Positions 16,972 to 26,207 of a stretch of DNA of 64,000 nt are shown here, in pieces; position 1 is the stretch's first letter, and the number at the start of each line of letters is the position of its first letter. This stretch comes from Mycobacterium sherrisii (lineage in GTDB: Bacteria > Actinomycetota > Actinomycetes > Mycobacteriales > Mycobacteriaceae). Under the pieces are notes generated by a model, which had not been told where the DNA came from, made no database searches, and saw nothing but the letters and a program-made list of their open reading frames with translations. The stretch lies in assembly GCF_002102355.1 (NCBI RefSeq), contig NZ_LQPT01000076.1, forward strand, positions 61,931 through 125,930, given 5' to 3'. A program made the position numbers and the translations under genes.

Positions 16972-18537
16972 GTGACCGATTCATTGATAGAAGCCCAGGA
17001 CAAACCCGTCCCGGATCCCGCAGCCCCGACGCCGGTGCGAACTCGCGCCCTGATCATCGGGACCGGATTCTCCGGTCTGGGCATGGCGATCAAGCTCCAG
17101 CAGCAGGGGGTGGACTTCGTCATCCTGGAGAAGGCCGACGACATCGGTGGCACCTGGCGGGACAACGGTTACCCCGGATGCGCCTGCGACATCCCGTCGC
17201 ACCTGTACTCGTTCTCCTTCGAGCCCAAGCCGGACTGGAAGAACCCGTTCTCCTATCAGCCCGAAATCTGGGACTACCTCAAGGGTGTGACCGAGAAGTA
17301 CGGGCTGCGTCGCTACATCGAGTTCAAGGCCCATGTGGACCGCGGCTACTGGGACGAAGACGAGTACCGCTGGCACGTGTTCACCAAGGACGGTCGCGAA
17401 TACGTCGCCCAGTTCCTGATCTCTGGAGCCGGTGCGCTACACATCTCGAAGTTGCCCGAAATCGAGGGGCGCGACGAATTCGCCGGTCCCGCTTTCCATT
17501 CCGCCGAGTGGGACCACAGTGTCGACCTGACCGGCAAGCGGGTGGCCATCATCGGCACCGGCGCCAGCGCCATCCAGATCGTGCCCGAGATCGTCGATCA
17601 GGTTGGCGAGTTGCAGCTCTACCAGCGCACGCCGCCGTGGGTGGTGCCGCGGTCCAACCCCGATCTTTCCCCGGCGCTGCGCAAGGCCATGGCGAACGTT
17701 CCGGGGCTACGGGCACTGGTGCGGCTGGCCATCTACTGGGGGCAGGAAGCACTGGCGTTCGGCATGACCAAACGGCCCAACACGCTGAAATTCATTGAGG
17801 CGTATTGCAAATACAACATCCGCCGCTCGGTCAAAGACCGCGAGCTGCGCCGCAAGCTGATCCCGAATTACCGCATCGGGTGCAAGCGCATCCTGAACTC
17901 GTCTACGTACTACCCGGCCGTGGCGAACCCCAAGACCAAGCTCATCACCGACGGCATCGCGCGGATCACCCGCGACGGGATCGTCACCGCCGACGGCACG
18001 CAGCACGAGGTCGACGTGATCGTCTACGCGACGGGATTCCACGTCACCGATTCCTACACCTACGTCGGCATCAAAGGTCTGCGCGGCGAGGACCTGGTCG
18101 ACCGATGGAACCGGGAGGGTATCGGGGCGCATCGCGGAATCACCGTCGCCGAAATGCCGAACCTGTTCTTCCTGCTGGGGCCCAACACCGGGCTGGGCCA
18201 CAACTCGGTGGTGTTCATGATCGAGTCGCAGATCCACTACGTGGCCGACGCGATCAAGACCTGCGAAAAATACGGTGCCCAGGCGCTGGCACCGACCCGC
18301 GCGGCACAGGACAAGTTCAACGACGAGCTGCAGGAACAGCTGAAGGGCTCGGTGTGGAACACCGGCGGCTGCAGCAGCTGGTATCTCGACGAGCACGGCA
18401 AGAACACGGTGCTCTGGGGTGGCTACACCTGGCAGTACTGGCGGGCGACTCGCTCGGTCAAACCCGGCGAATACCAGTTCTTCGGTGTCGGCAACGGCAA
18501 GCGCACCGCGCGCGCGACCGCGACCGCGCAGGCCTGA
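16972..18537 (+). CDS. Flavin-binding Baeyer-Villiger-type monooxygenase (Rv3049c-like)
   Basis: 521 residues. Two Rossmann motifs (GTGFSGLG for FAD near residue 30 and GTGASAIQ for NADPH near 190) flank the BVMO fingerprint F-x-G-x3-H-x3-W-D (FAGPAFHSAEWD). It would insert oxygen into ketones or oxidise heteroatoms with NADPH and O2. GTG 16972 follows AGGAAG by about 14 bases, a weak site. In M. tuberculosis the next gene is nrdF2; here the accessory block begins after this stop. Confidence 0.92.
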   Translation: MTDSLIEAQDKPVPDPAAPTPVRTRALIIGTGFSGLGMAIKLQQQGVDFVILEKADDIGGTWRDNGYPGCACDIPSHLYSFSFEPKPDWKNPFSYQPEIWDYLKGVTEKYGLRRYIEFKAHVDRGYWDEDEYRWHVFTKDGREYVAQFLISGAGALHISKLPEIEGRDEFAGPAFHSAEWDHSVDLTGKRVAIIGTGASAIQIVPEIVDQVGELQLYQRTPPWVVPRSNPDLSPALRKAMANVPGLRALVRLAIYWGQEALAFGMTKRPNTLKFIEAYCKYNIRRSVKDRELRRKLIPNYRIGCKRILNSSTYYPAVANPKTKLITDGIARITRDGIVTADGTQHEVDVIVYATGFHVTDSYTYVGIKGLRGEDLVDRWNREGIGAHRGITVAEMPNLFFLLGPNTGLGHNSVVFMIESQIHYVADAIKTCEKYGAQALAPTRAAQDKFNDELQEQLKGSVWNTGGCSSWYLDEHGKNTVLWGGYTWQYWRATRSVKPGEYQFFGVGNGKRTARATATAQA

Positions 18538-18622
18538 AGTCGTGGCGAGATCGGGATTCGTCGGGCGAATTCACCGTCATTTGCGGTGCTGAGCGGCCTT
18601 TGGCCTCTACACTCCCTGGGAT

Positions 18623-19081
18623 ATGAGCGCCTATCAGACCGTTGTGGTCGGCACCGATGGCTCGGACTCATCGCTGCGCGCGGTTGACCGCGCCGCCGCG
18701 GTCGCCGCGGATCACGGCGCGAAGTTGATCGTTGCGACCGCACATCCCCCCGTCGCCGAGGAAAAAGGTCGCTACGCCATCCCGCCGGGCAGCGACCACG
18801 GCGCGGACTATCGGACGGTGGGCGAGGCCCCCTACTACGCGATCCTGCACGACGCTCGGGAGCGGGCGCACCAGGCCGGGGCCAAGAACGTCGAAGAGAA
18901 GGCGGTCGTCGGCGCGCCCATCAACGCGCTGGTGCAGCTTGCCGAGGACGTCGGTGCTGACCTGCTGGTCGTCGGCAACGTCGGCCTCAGCAGCGTTGCC
19001 GGGCGACTGCTGGGCTCGGTGCCATCCGAAGTCTCCCGCAGATCCAAGACCGACGTGCTGATCGTTCACACCGCCGACTGA
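18623..19081 (+). CDS. Universal stress protein, single domain
   Basis: 152 residues. Usp fold with VVVGTDGSDSS at the start and the ATP-binding VVGNVGLSSVAGRLLGSVPSEV near the end (the G-2x-G-9x-G-S type motif). A TACACT box lies 9 bases before ATG 18623, so the mRNA may have almost no leader. It is the first gene of the block absent from this place in M. tuberculosis. Confidence 0.93.
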   Translation: MSAYQTVVVGTDGSDSSLRAVDRAAAVAADHGAKLIVATAHPPVAEEKGRYAIPPGSDHGADYRTVGEAPYYAILHDARERAHQAGAKNVEEKAVVGAPINALVQLAEDVGADLLVVGNVGLSSVAGRLLGSVPSEVSRRSKTDVLIVHTAD

Positions 19082-19091
19082 CGCCGGCGAC

Positions 19092-20012
19092 TTAGGCCTC
19101 GGCCGAAGCCATTGCGGCGCCGGGCTTTTCGCTCGGCCGCGAAGTTTTGGCAAAGGACCGAAGATTCAGCCGCACGATGCGGTCCAGGACCCGGTCGGAT
19201 ACCAGCCGGTTGACTCGCAGCAGGAGCGCGGCATCGCGCCCGATCGTGTAGCGGGTTCGCGGCCGAACTGCGGTGGCCGCTTTGGCGATCACCTTCGCGG
19301 CCTGCTCGGCCGACACACCGTCCTCACCGAACGACTGGGCTTGTGCCGTGACGGCCGCTGCCAGATCGCCGTAGCGGGTGAGTTGCGGGGCGGTCATTTT
19401 CGCGAGCAGTTCCGAGGCGGTGGCGATGCCGCGATCGACCATCGCGGTCTTGACCGCGCCGGGTTCGACGACAACGACCTTGATGCCGAGGTGGGAAACC
19501 TCCCGCCGCAGGGCGTCGCTGACGGCCTCGAGCGCGAACTTGGACCCGGCGTAGGCGCCGTATGTCGGCAACACCACCTTCCCGCCGACGGAGCTGATGT
19601 TCACCACGGTGCCGCGGCTGAGCAGCAGGGCCGGTAACAACGCCTGGGTCATGGCGACATGGCCGAACAGGTTGACCTCGAACTGCTTGCGCCACTGCGC
19701 TATCGGCAAGGCTTCGACCGGCGCGTTGACCGCGATGCCCGCGTTGTTGATCAGTGCCCGCAGCGGCCGGCGCAGTGCGTCGTGCGCGACGCGGTTCGCA
19801 ATGGCGGCCACGTCCGATTCCATCGTGATGTCCAGGATGACCGGCTCGATCCCGTCGGCGCGCAACGCGTCGGCATCGGCGTCGCGGCGTACCCCGGCGA
19901 GCACGTGAAATCCCCTGCGGGCCAATTCCTTTGCCGTCGCGGCGCCCATCCCGGTGGAAGCACCGGTCACGACGATCAGCTCCGCACGGGCGGGGGGATG
20001 CGAGGAATTCAT
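19092..20012 (-). CDS. Short-chain dehydrogenase/reductase
   Basis: 306 residues: cofactor loop TGASTGMG, NNAG, catalytic Ser in NISSVGG and Y-x3-K (YAGSK). ATG 20012 has AAGGAGACC eight bases upstream. Divergent from a TetR gene, with two copies of a 17-bp operator in the 102-bp gap, so it is very likely the target of that repressor. Its 3' end faces the universal stress protein gene. Substrate unknown. Confidence 0.92.
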   Translation of the reverse strand: MNSSHPPARAELIVVTGASTGMGAATAKELARRGFHVLAGVRRDADADALRADGIEPVILDITMESDVAAIANRVAHDALRRPLRALINNAGIAVNAPVEALPIAQWRKQFEVNLFGHVAMTQALLPALLLSRGTVVNISSVGGKVVLPTYGAYAGSKFALEAVSDALRREVSHLGIKVVVVEPGAVKTAMVDRGIATASELLAKMTAPQLTRYGDLAAAVTAQAQSFGEDGVSAEQAAKVIAKAATAVRPRTRYTIGRDAALLLRVNRLVSDRVLDRIVRLNLRSFAKTSRPSEKPGAAMASAEA

Positions 20013-20041
20013 GACGGTCTCCTTCGGCGACGGGAACTTTG

Positions 20042-20090
20042 AGTTGACATTGTTAACTGAAGCTAGGCGTTTGAGTTGACGTTGTCAACT
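20042..20090. promoter_or_regulatory. Two 17-bp TetR operators between SDR and TetR genes
   Basis: AGTTGACATTGTTAACT (20042-20058) and AGTTGACGTTGTCAACT (20074-20090); the second is a perfect 7-3-7 palindrome. Centres are 32 bp apart, about three helical turns, so two dimers could bind the same face. Confidence 0.75.
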
Positions 20091-20114
20091 GATGCGCTGG
20101 CCTATGCTCGCCGG

Positions 20115-20687
20115 GTGACGACACGTGCGGAGAGTGCCGCGGCAACACGCCGCTCGCTGCTCGAGGCCGCGGGTGTACTGCTCGACCGGGGCGGAGTCGA
20201 GGCCGTCACGTTGCGCGAGGTGGGCGCGCGCGCCGGTGTCTCGCACTCGGCGGCCTACCGCCACTTCGCCGACAAGGAAGCGCTGCTGGCGGTGCTGGCC
20301 ACCGACGCATTGCGGGACCTGGCCGACCTACTGCAGGCGTTGGTCGACAGCGACGACTCGGCCGAGGAATCCCTGCGCTCGGGTCTGCTGTCGCTGATAG
20401 ATCTCGGCCGTACCCGCCCGCACCTGTACCGGCTGATGTTCACCCCGCCGGCGGGGGATCCGGGGGAAGCGATGCGGGTGGCCGAGCGGGCGCAGGACCT
20501 GTTCCTCGATCTGGTCGGTCGCATCACCGGCCCCGAGCAGGCGCGGCGCTACGGGGCGCTGCTGTTGACCAGCGCGCATGGCATCACCGGGTTGGATTTG
20601 AGCGGCCATATGGATCTGGACAAGTGGCACACCAACGCCGAGGAACTCGTCGACACACTCATCTCGGTGTTGCCGAAAGCCAAGTAG
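20115..20687 (+). CDS. TetR-family regulator of the divergent SDR
   Basis: 190 residues from GTG 20115. HTH: REVGARAGVSHSAAYRHFADKEALL. A TATGCT -10 box sits 6 bases before the GTG, predicting a leaderless mRNA, and the operators lie just upstream, so it should repress itself and the SDR. An in-frame TTG 39 bp earlier falls inside the operator and is rejected. The C-terminal domain resembles the TetR_C_33/WHG type. Confidence 0.9.
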   Translation: MTTRAESAAATRRSLLEAAGVLLDRGGVEAVTLREVGARAGVSHSAAYRHFADKEALLAVLATDALRDLADLLQALVDSDDSAEESLRSGLLSLIDLGRTRPHLYRLMFTPPAGDPGEAMRVAERAQDLFLDLVGRITGPEQARRYGALLLTSAHGITGLDLSGHMDLDKWHTNAEELVDTLISVLPKAK

Positions 20688-20688
20688 C

Positions 20689-21228
20689 TCAGCGGCTGAG
20701 CAGACTGGCGAAGGCCGCCGCGGCCGCGTCCACACCGGCGTCGTCGTTGGTGGCTACCAGATCCAGCAGTAGCCCGCGCGTGACCGCCAGCCCAAGGCGC
20801 ACCAGCGCGGGATCTGGCGAATCCCCGGCCGCGGCCTCGACCGCACGCAGCCAGCCCTCGACGGCGTTGGGAACCATTCGGGCAAACGGCTTTTCGCCCT
20901 GGGCAGCGCGGGCATAGCACTCGAAGAACAGGCGCTCCAAGCGGCGCAGTTCGGGACGCCGCACGTCGGCCCACATGGCGGCAAAGCCGCCGGCGGCGTC
21001 GGCGGGCAGCTCCGCCAGCACACCCAGCTGGCGGCGCTCGACCTCCTCGACCACGGCGAGCAGAAGGCTTTCGCGAGATACGAAGTGGTGCAACAACATT
21101 CGGTGACTGGTTCCGATGGCGGCGGCCACCTCGCGCAGTGAGCGGTCGCCGATGCCCCCGTCGGCGAATTCCTCGATCAGTGCGTCAAGGAGTTGCCCGC
21201 GCCGCGCGACGTCAGGGGTGCGAACCAT
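20689..21228 (-). CDS. TetR-family regulator, second gene of SRPBCC operon
   Basis: 179 residues, HTH REVAAAIGTSHRMLLHHFVSRESLL. The ATG at 21228 lies inside the end of the SRPBCC gene (17-bp overlap), so the two are cotranscribed and translationally coupled. Its stop is one base away from the convergent TetR gene, leaving no terminator. The palindrome at the SRPBCC start is its likely target. Confidence 0.87.
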   Translation of the reverse strand: MVRTPDVARRGQLLDALIEEFADGGIGDRSLREVAAAIGTSHRMLLHHFVSRESLLLAVVEEVERRQLGVLAELPADAAGGFAAMWADVRRPELRRLERLFFECYARAAQGEKPFARMVPNAVEGWLRAVEAAAGDSPDPALVRLGLAVTRGLLLDLVATNDDAGVDAAAAAFASLLSR

Positions 21229-21658
21229 CGGCGCGGCGCAGCTGCTCCGACTGAGCCTTGAGTCCTTGGGCCTCCAGCTCGAGAAAACGCTTGGTCTTCC
21301 TGGCCATCAACCGTCCCACCAACGCCCCGAGAATGCCGCCCTGGTCCAGCTGCTGGCGCACCACGGTACCGCCGGCCGGGCCGGGGGTGACGTCGTGGCG
21401 GGCGCTGACCAGCACGCCGGGGGAGCGTTGCACCCACGTCCAGGACGTGCCGGGGTCGATCTCGGTGACCTGCCACACCAGCTGCCGCATGCCGGGCTGT
21501 TTGATGCCAAACCGCTTGCCCACGCCGAGCTCCGGCCCGTCCAGGCCGACCAACGACGTCACCGAGGCGGTCCAATCCGGCCAGTGCTCGACGTCGGTGA
21601 AGACGTTCCATACCAACTGCGGGGGCGCATCGATGGCGATACGGTCTTCGGTAAACAT
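21212..21658 (-). CDS. SRPBCC (START/Bet v1-like) family protein
   Basis: 148 residues. Begins MFTEDRIAIDAPPQLVWNVFTDVEHWPDWTASV..., the canonical polyketide-cyclase/START-like opening, with a hydrophobic ligand-binding pocket expected. The C-terminus is a basic helix (RLMARKTKRFLELEAQGLK). I place the start at ATG 21658, since a minus-strand TACCAT box ends 7 bases before it; the longer upstream frame runs into the operator. Ligand unknown. Confidence 0.85.
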   Translation of the reverse strand: MFTEDRIAIDAPPQLVWNVFTDVEHWPDWTASVTSLVGLDGPELGVGKRFGIKQPGMRQLVWQVTEIDPGTSWTWVQRSPGVLVSARHDVTPGPAGGTVVRQQLDQGGILGALVGRLMARKTKRFLELEAQGLKAQSEQLRRADGSHP

Positions 21659-21673
21659 GTACCAAATGGTACA
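21658..21673. promoter_or_regulatory. 16-bp palindrome overlapping the -10 box and start codon of the SRPBCC gene
   Basis: TGTACCA-AA-TGGTACA. The minus-strand -10 (TACCAT) is inside the palindrome and the ATG begins at its edge, so a bound repressor would cover the transcription start. The TetR gene in the same operon is the obvious candidate. Confidence 0.65.
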
Positions 21674-21702
21674 CACGCGGTCGGCGGCCGGCAACAGGGG
21701 CG

Positions 21703-22035
21703 TCAGCCGAGGTCGGCGGCCGCCAGCTCGGCGCCGACGCCCAGGATCACCACGGCCATCGCGACCGTCGCGGCCGGCACCATCCGGCGAGACACCGGGG
21801 TGCGGCGGTCCGCCATGGCGTGCAGCATGCAGCGGTAGCGGCGCGATGCCAAGGACACCACCGTGGCGCCGGCCGCGACGGCGAGCACGATGCCCGGCCA
21901 CATCGGCAGCTGATCGAGTGCGTCCCAGCGCAACACCAACGCGGCGACGGCGACGCCACCAATCGCTGTGCGCTGCCAGGCAAGTGCCGTCCGCTCGGCC
22001 TGTGCGCCGACATCGATCAGTTGCTGCTGTGTCAT
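21703..22035 (-). CDS. DUF202-family membrane protein (short)
   Basis: 110 residues: an amphipathic opening AERTALAWQRTAIGGVAVAALVL typical of DUF202 (E-R-T-x-L-A-W-x-R-T), then three predicted membrane segments. Its ATG overlaps the upstream DUF202 stop (ATGA), so both are made from one mRNA and may form a heteromer. Function of the family is not established. Confidence 0.85.
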   Translation of the reverse strand: MTQQQLIDVGAQAERTALAWQRTAIGGVAVAALVLRWDALDQLPMWPGIVLAVAAGATVVSLASRRYRCMLHAMADRRTPVSRRMVPAATVAMAVVILGVGAELAAADLG

Positions 22036-22403
22036 TTGGTGGTCTCGGCGAGGAATACCAGGATCGCCGCCGCGACGACGATCACGCCCGCGCCCGCCGC
22101 TACGAGCCGGGGCAGCGGGTCACTCGGCAACGAGCGGCTCTCCCGCAACGCCCGCTCGGCGCGATCCCACCGCCCATAGGCGCCGGCCGTGACCACCAGC
22201 GCCAGGATCAACAGGAACACCGTAATCGCGATACGCAGTGACCGCGGACCAAAGTCGTGCACCAGGCTGGCCAGTGCGACCGCGCCGGCCAGCAGCGCCA
22301 GGCCGGTGCGCAGCCAAGCCAGAAACGTTCGTTCGTTGGCAAAGGTGAACCGATAATCGGGATCGGTCCCGACCGATTGCAGCGGCGGCTTGCGCGGGAA
22401 CAT
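22032..22403 (-). CDS. DUF202-family membrane protein (YidH-like)
   Basis: 123 residues with the DUF202 signature FANERTFLAWLRTGLALLAGAVAL, then two more hydrophobic helices. It precedes and overlaps a second DUF202 gene. The plus-strand gap to the xsc stop (22404-22477) contains no other feature. Inner-membrane location; role unknown. Confidence 0.87.
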   Translation of the reverse strand: MFPRKPPLQSVGTDPDYRFTFANERTFLAWLRTGLALLAGAVALASLVHDFGPRSLRIAITVFLLILALVVTAGAYGRWDRAERALRESRSLPSDPLPRLVAAGAGVIVVAAAILVFLAETTK

Positions 22404-22477
22404 CGAAAACTCCTGCTATTAAGCGGAACGAGGCGGTGCCGCAACGCTATTGGTAACGGCACCGCCACCGCTGTGGC

Positions 22478-24277
22478 CTAGACGTAGTCCTTGTACTTGT
22501 CGAGCAGCCGGACCGGCTTGGACAGCGCGTCGCGACGGAACGGGTCGCCCAGCTCCCGGGTGCACATGATCTCGACGACCGTTGTCTTGCCCCCTTTCAT
22601 CTGGGCGGCCACGGCGCGCTGCAACGCCGGCCCGACCTCGTCAAGCTTTTCGACGACGATTCCCTCCGCGCCCATCGCCTCGGCGATGCCCGCGAACGAC
22701 TCGCTTTCCAGTTCGGCGGCGACGAACCGACGGTTGTAGAAATCCACCTGGTTCTTCTTTTCCGCACCCCATTGCCGGTTGTGGAAAACGACTCCGGTGA
22801 CCGGTATGTCGTGTCGAACGGCGGTCATGATCTCACCCATGCTCATGGCCCACGCGCCGTCACCGGCATACGCGATGGCCGGCCGCTCGGGAGCGGCGAC
22901 CTTCGCTCCGATGATCGTCGGCAGCGCGTAACCGCAGTTGCCGTAACTCATCGGGGCCAGGAAACTGCGCGGCCGTTCGAATCGCAGATAGCTGTTGGCC
23001 ACCGAGTTGATGTTTCCGATGTCGGTGGACACCATAACGTCGGCCGGCATCGCCTTCTCCAACTCGCGCAGCACCTGCCGCGGATGCAGCCAGTTGCCTT
23101 CCTCCTGCTCCTGTTCGGCGATCATGTCGAGGCTGAACGGGTCGCGCTCGTGGATCCACTCGCTGAGTTCGGTTTCCCAGGAGTCCTTTTCGGCTTGGAT
23201 GGTGGCGGCGCGCTGCTCCCGGGTGGCGTCGCTGGCCAATGTCCGGTTCCGGATCCGTTCCAGCAAGGCAATCGTCGCCGCCTTCGCGTCGCCGCAAATG
23301 CCGACGCTGATCTTTTTGACCAGACCGAGCATCTTTTGGTCGGCGTCGATCTGGATGATCTTGGCGTCTTTCGGCCAGTAGTCCATGCCGTGCTGCGGCA
23401 ACGTGCCAAAGGGCCCGAGCCGGGTGCCGAGCGCGATCACCACATCGGCCCTCGATATCAGTTTCATCGCCGCCTTGGAGCCTTGATAGCCGAGCGGACC
23501 GGTCCACAACGGATGGCTGGCGGGGAAGGAGTCATTGTGCAGGTAGCTGTTGACCACCGGAGCCCCAAGGCGTTCCGCGAAGGCCTTGCACTCCTCGACG
23601 GCGTCGCCCATCACCACGCCGCCACCGGAGATGATCACCGGGAACTCCGCTTCGGCGATCAACTGCGCGGCCTCGTCGAGGCTTTGCGCGCCGCCCGGAC
23701 CGCGATCGAGTCTGCGCGGCTGCGGGATCTCGGTCTCGATCTCCCCATAGAAGAAGTCGCGGGGGACGTTCAGCTGGGTGGGCCCCATCTCGGTGATGGC
23801 GCGGTCAAAGCAGCGTCCGGTGAGCTCCGCCATGCGACGTGGATTGTTCACGTGCCCTTGGTATTTGGTGAATTCCTGGAACATCGGAAGCTGGTTGGCC
23901 TCCTGGAATCCGCCGAGGCCGATGCCCATGGTGCCGGCCTCGGGGGTCACGATGACCACGGGGCTGTGCGCCCAGAAGGCGGCGGCGATCGCGGTGACGC
24001 AGTTGCTGATTCCGGGACCGTTTTGGCCGATGACCACGCCGTGTCGACCGCTGACGCGGGCGTAGCCGTCGGCCATGTGCGCCGCACCTTGCTCGTGTAC
24101 CACCGGAATGAGCCGGATACCGGCCGGGGCGAAGATGTCCATCGCATCCATGAAGGCCGAGCCCATGATGCCGAAGATGTCGGTGACGCCGTTGGCCGCC
24201 ATCGTCTCAACGAACGCCTCGGACGGTGTCATTCGCTGCACACCTGGTACGGCAGTACGAGTGGTTGCATGGGTCAT
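22478..24277 (-). CDS. xsc: Sulfoacetaldehyde acetyltransferase (ThDP-dependent)
   Basis: 599 residues, normal length for Xsc. Reaction: sulfoacetaldehyde + phosphate to acetyl phosphate + sulfite, cytoplasmic. It has the three-domain ThDP fold: catalytic glutamate in VVHEQGAAHMADGYAR, a middle domain with RADVVIALGTRLGPFGTLPQ, and the ThDP/Mg loop GDGAWAMSMGEIMTAVRH followed by NRQWG. The segment GGFQEANQLPMFQEFTKYQ is the feature by which I separate Xsc from acetolactate synthases and glyoxylate carboligase. ATG 24277 has GAGAGGAC upstream. It is divergent from an IclR gene with a palindrome between them. It is the central enzyme of the sulfonate island. Confidence 0.93.
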   Translation of the reverse strand: MTHATTRTAVPGVQRMTPSEAFVETMAANGVTDIFGIMGSAFMDAMDIFAPAGIRLIPVVHEQGAAHMADGYARVSGRHGVVIGQNGPGISNCVTAIAAAFWAHSPVVIVTPEAGTMGIGLGGFQEANQLPMFQEFTKYQGHVNNPRRMAELTGRCFDRAITEMGPTQLNVPRDFFYGEIETEIPQPRRLDRGPGGAQSLDEAAQLIAEAEFPVIISGGGVVMGDAVEECKAFAERLGAPVVNSYLHNDSFPASHPLWTGPLGYQGSKAAMKLISRADVVIALGTRLGPFGTLPQHGMDYWPKDAKIIQIDADQKMLGLVKKISVGICGDAKAATIALLERIRNRTLASDATREQRAATIQAEKDSWETELSEWIHERDPFSLDMIAEQEQEEGNWLHPRQVLRELEKAMPADVMVSTDIGNINSVANSYLRFERPRSFLAPMSYGNCGYALPTIIGAKVAAPERPAIAYAGDGAWAMSMGEIMTAVRHDIPVTGVVFHNRQWGAEKKNQVDFYNRRFVAAELESESFAGIAEAMGAEGIVVEKLDEVGPALQRAVAAQMKGGKTTVVEIMCTRELGDPFRRDALSKPVRLLDKYKDYV

Positions 24278-24311
24278 CGGCTTGTCCTCTCGATCCGGGG
24301 TCTCCGCAATT

Positions 24312-24332
24312 ATTGGAACGCAAGGTTCTAAT
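24312..24332. promoter_or_regulatory. Candidate IclR operator between xsc and iclR
   Basis: ATTGGAACGCAAGGTTCTAAT is a 21-bp imperfect palindrome with GAAC/GTTC half sites, similar to known IclR-family operators. It lies 35 bp upstream of the xsc start codon. Confidence 0.55.
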
Positions 24333-24435
24333 TTCGTGGCTCAGGAGCAGACTAGGGTCCGCCGGCGGCTGGAGTCAATGAATATTTCAAGATTCGGTAT
24401 ACGGCGTCTTGTTTTTTCGCGGCATTCGCGGTTCT

Positions 24436-25275
24436 ATGGAGGCCGACGACGGGAGGGGCATGGGCGACATACACAGCATCGACGAGGCGGCGCTCACCGG
24501 CGATACCCCGACGCTGCGGTTGTTCTCGTTGCTGGAGCTGATTGCGACGAAGAACCAGCTGTTTACCCTGCAGGGCCTGGTAGAGCTGACCGGCACGCCC
24601 AAGCCGACTCTGCATCGCATGCTGCAGCAGCTCGAAGGCGCCGGCCTGCTGATCCGGGAGAACAACGGCCGCCATTACGCGGTCGGGGCACGGCTGCGAC
24701 GAATGGCCGAAACCCTGCTGCTCAACGACAGCCACCACGGCGCGCGTCACTTCGTACTGCGCAACCTGGTGGAGGAACTTGGTGAGAGCTGCAACCTGAC
24801 CGCGTTGTCGGGCGACGAGATCCTGTATGTCGATCGTGTGGAAACGCTTGAGCCCCTGCGCTTCACGCTGCAACCCGGGTCCCGCGTGCCGGTGCACTGT
24901 TCGGCGAGCGGAAAGATGATCCTGTCGCAACTCGCCCCCGTGCAACGGCGCCGGCTGTTGGAGGCGGCCCCGCTCAAGCAATACACCCCCAACACCATCA
25001 CCGACGTGGATCAGATCGAGGAGGAGCTCAAGCAGGTTCGGCGGGACGGATACGCGATTGACGACCAGGAGTTCCTGCCCGGCCTCGTCTGCGCCGCGGT
25101 TCTGGTGCCGTCGCCGTCCGGAATCTCCAACCTCGGCATCGCGGTTCAGGCGCCGGTGATGCGCCTGACACCCGACAAAGCTCTGCGGGTCCTGCCCGCG
25201 TTGCGGCGGGCGGCCGAGGCGATCGGCCAGATCGAGGGCGAGGCGGCCGGCGAGTCGTCGCGAGCAAGCTCATGA
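24436..25275 (+). CDS. IclR-family regulator, probable control of xsc
   Basis: About 279 residues. Winged helix: [29 protein letters not shown]; effector domain: [38 protein letters not shown] and [20 protein letters not shown], all standard for IclR. ATG 24436 is used here; ATG 24460 behind GGGAGGGG is an alternative. Its stop overlaps the next gene by ATGA, making it the first gene of an iclR-cobS-cobT-HAD operon divergent from xsc. Effector unknown; a sulfonate intermediate is expected. Confidence 0.9.
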   Translation: MEADDGRGMGDIHSIDEAALTGDTPTLRLFSLLELIATKNQLFTLQGLVELTGTPKPTLHRMLQQLEGAGLLIRENNGRHYAVGARLRRMAETLLLNDSHHGARHFVLRNLVEELGESCNLTALSGDEILYVDRVETLEPLRFTLQPGSRVPVHCSASGKMILSQLAPVQRRRLLEAAPLKQYTPNTITDVDQIEEELKQVRRDGYAIDDQEFLPGLVCAAVLVPSPSGISNLGIAVQAPVMRLTPDKALRVLPALRRAAEAIGQIEGEAAGESSRASS

Positions 25276-26207
25276 CGCACCTGGTATCCGTCCGAGACAC
25301 ATTCGGCATCGATTCGGATCTGCAGGTCCCCGCCTGCCCCGAACCGGACGAACACGTGCCCGACATCGACCCCGGGTATCGATTCGACGAATCGGCCACG
25401 CTGGCTCTGCTCGCCGGTTTCGCACACAACCGGCGCGTCTTGCTGCAAGGGCTGCACGGCACCGGCAAATCGACACACATCGAACAGGTCGCCGCCCGGC
25501 TGGATTGGCCCTGTGTGCGAGTGAACCTCGACGGCCAGCTCAGCCGGATGGACTTGATCGGGCGCGATGCGGTGACGCTGCGAGATGGCCGACAAGTCAC
25601 CGAGTTTCAAGAGGGCATCCTGCCGTGGGCGATCCAACGGCCCGTCGCACTGGTCCTCGACGAGTACGACGCGGGTCGACCGGAAGTGATGTTCGTGATC
25701 CAGCGCATCCTCGAACACGACGGGAAGCTCACGCTGCTGGACCAGAACCGGGTGATCACACCCCACCCGTGGTTCCGGCTGTTCGCGACCGCCAACACCG
25801 TCGGACTCGGCAACCTCAACGGGCTCTACCACGGCGCGCAGCGGCTCAACCATGCCCAGATCGATCGATGGAACATCGTCGCGTCGCTCAATCACCCACT
25901 GCCACAAGCAGAGATCGACATTGTCGCCGCCAGGGTCCCCGAGGTCGACGGCACTCTCATTGCCGCCATGGTCGCGGTGGCCAACCTGACCCGCACCGGG
26001 TTCCGCGTCGGCGATCTTTCGACCCTGATGTCGCCGCGCACCGTGATCACGTGGGCGGAAAACGTCACGATTTTCGGCGACGTCGGGCTGGCGTTCCGGT
26101 TGTCGTTCGTTAACAAGTGCGACGACGCCGAACGACCGATCATCGCCGAGTACTTCCAGCGCTGTTTCGATCACGAGCTCGATGAGCCCGCGGTGCGCGT
26201 CGCGTGA
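25272..26207 (+). CDS. CobS-like AAA+ ATPase
   Basis: 311 residues. Closest in style to the CobS subunit of aerobic cobaltochelatase: it opens with an R-D-T-F-G-I-D segment, then a P-D-I-D-P-G-Y-x-F linker, Walker [10 protein letters not shown], Walker [10 protein letters not shown] and the sensor [11 protein letters not shown]. CobS works with CobT and the CobN protein to insert cobalt, but no CobN is in the window, and actinobacteria normally use ChlI/ChlD-like partners. ATGA overlap with iclR and GTGA overlap with the VWA gene show a tightly coupled unit. A MoxR- or CbbQ-like activase role for an island enzyme is the main alternative. Confidence 0.85.
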   Translation: MTHLVSVRDTFGIDSDLQVPACPEPDEHVPDIDPGYRFDESATLALLAGFAHNRRVLLQGLHGTGKSTHIEQVAARLDWPCVRVNLDGQLSRMDLIGRDAVTLRDGRQVTEFQEGILPWAIQRPVALVLDEYDAGRPEVMFVIQRILEHDGKLTLLDQNRVITPHPWFRLFATANTVGLGNLNGLYHGAQRLNHAQIDRWNIVASLNHPLPQAEIDIVAARVPEVDGTLIAAMVAVANLTRTGFRVGDLSTLMSPRTVITWAENVTIFGDVGLAFRLSFVNKCDDAERPIIAEYFQRCFDHELDEPAVRVA

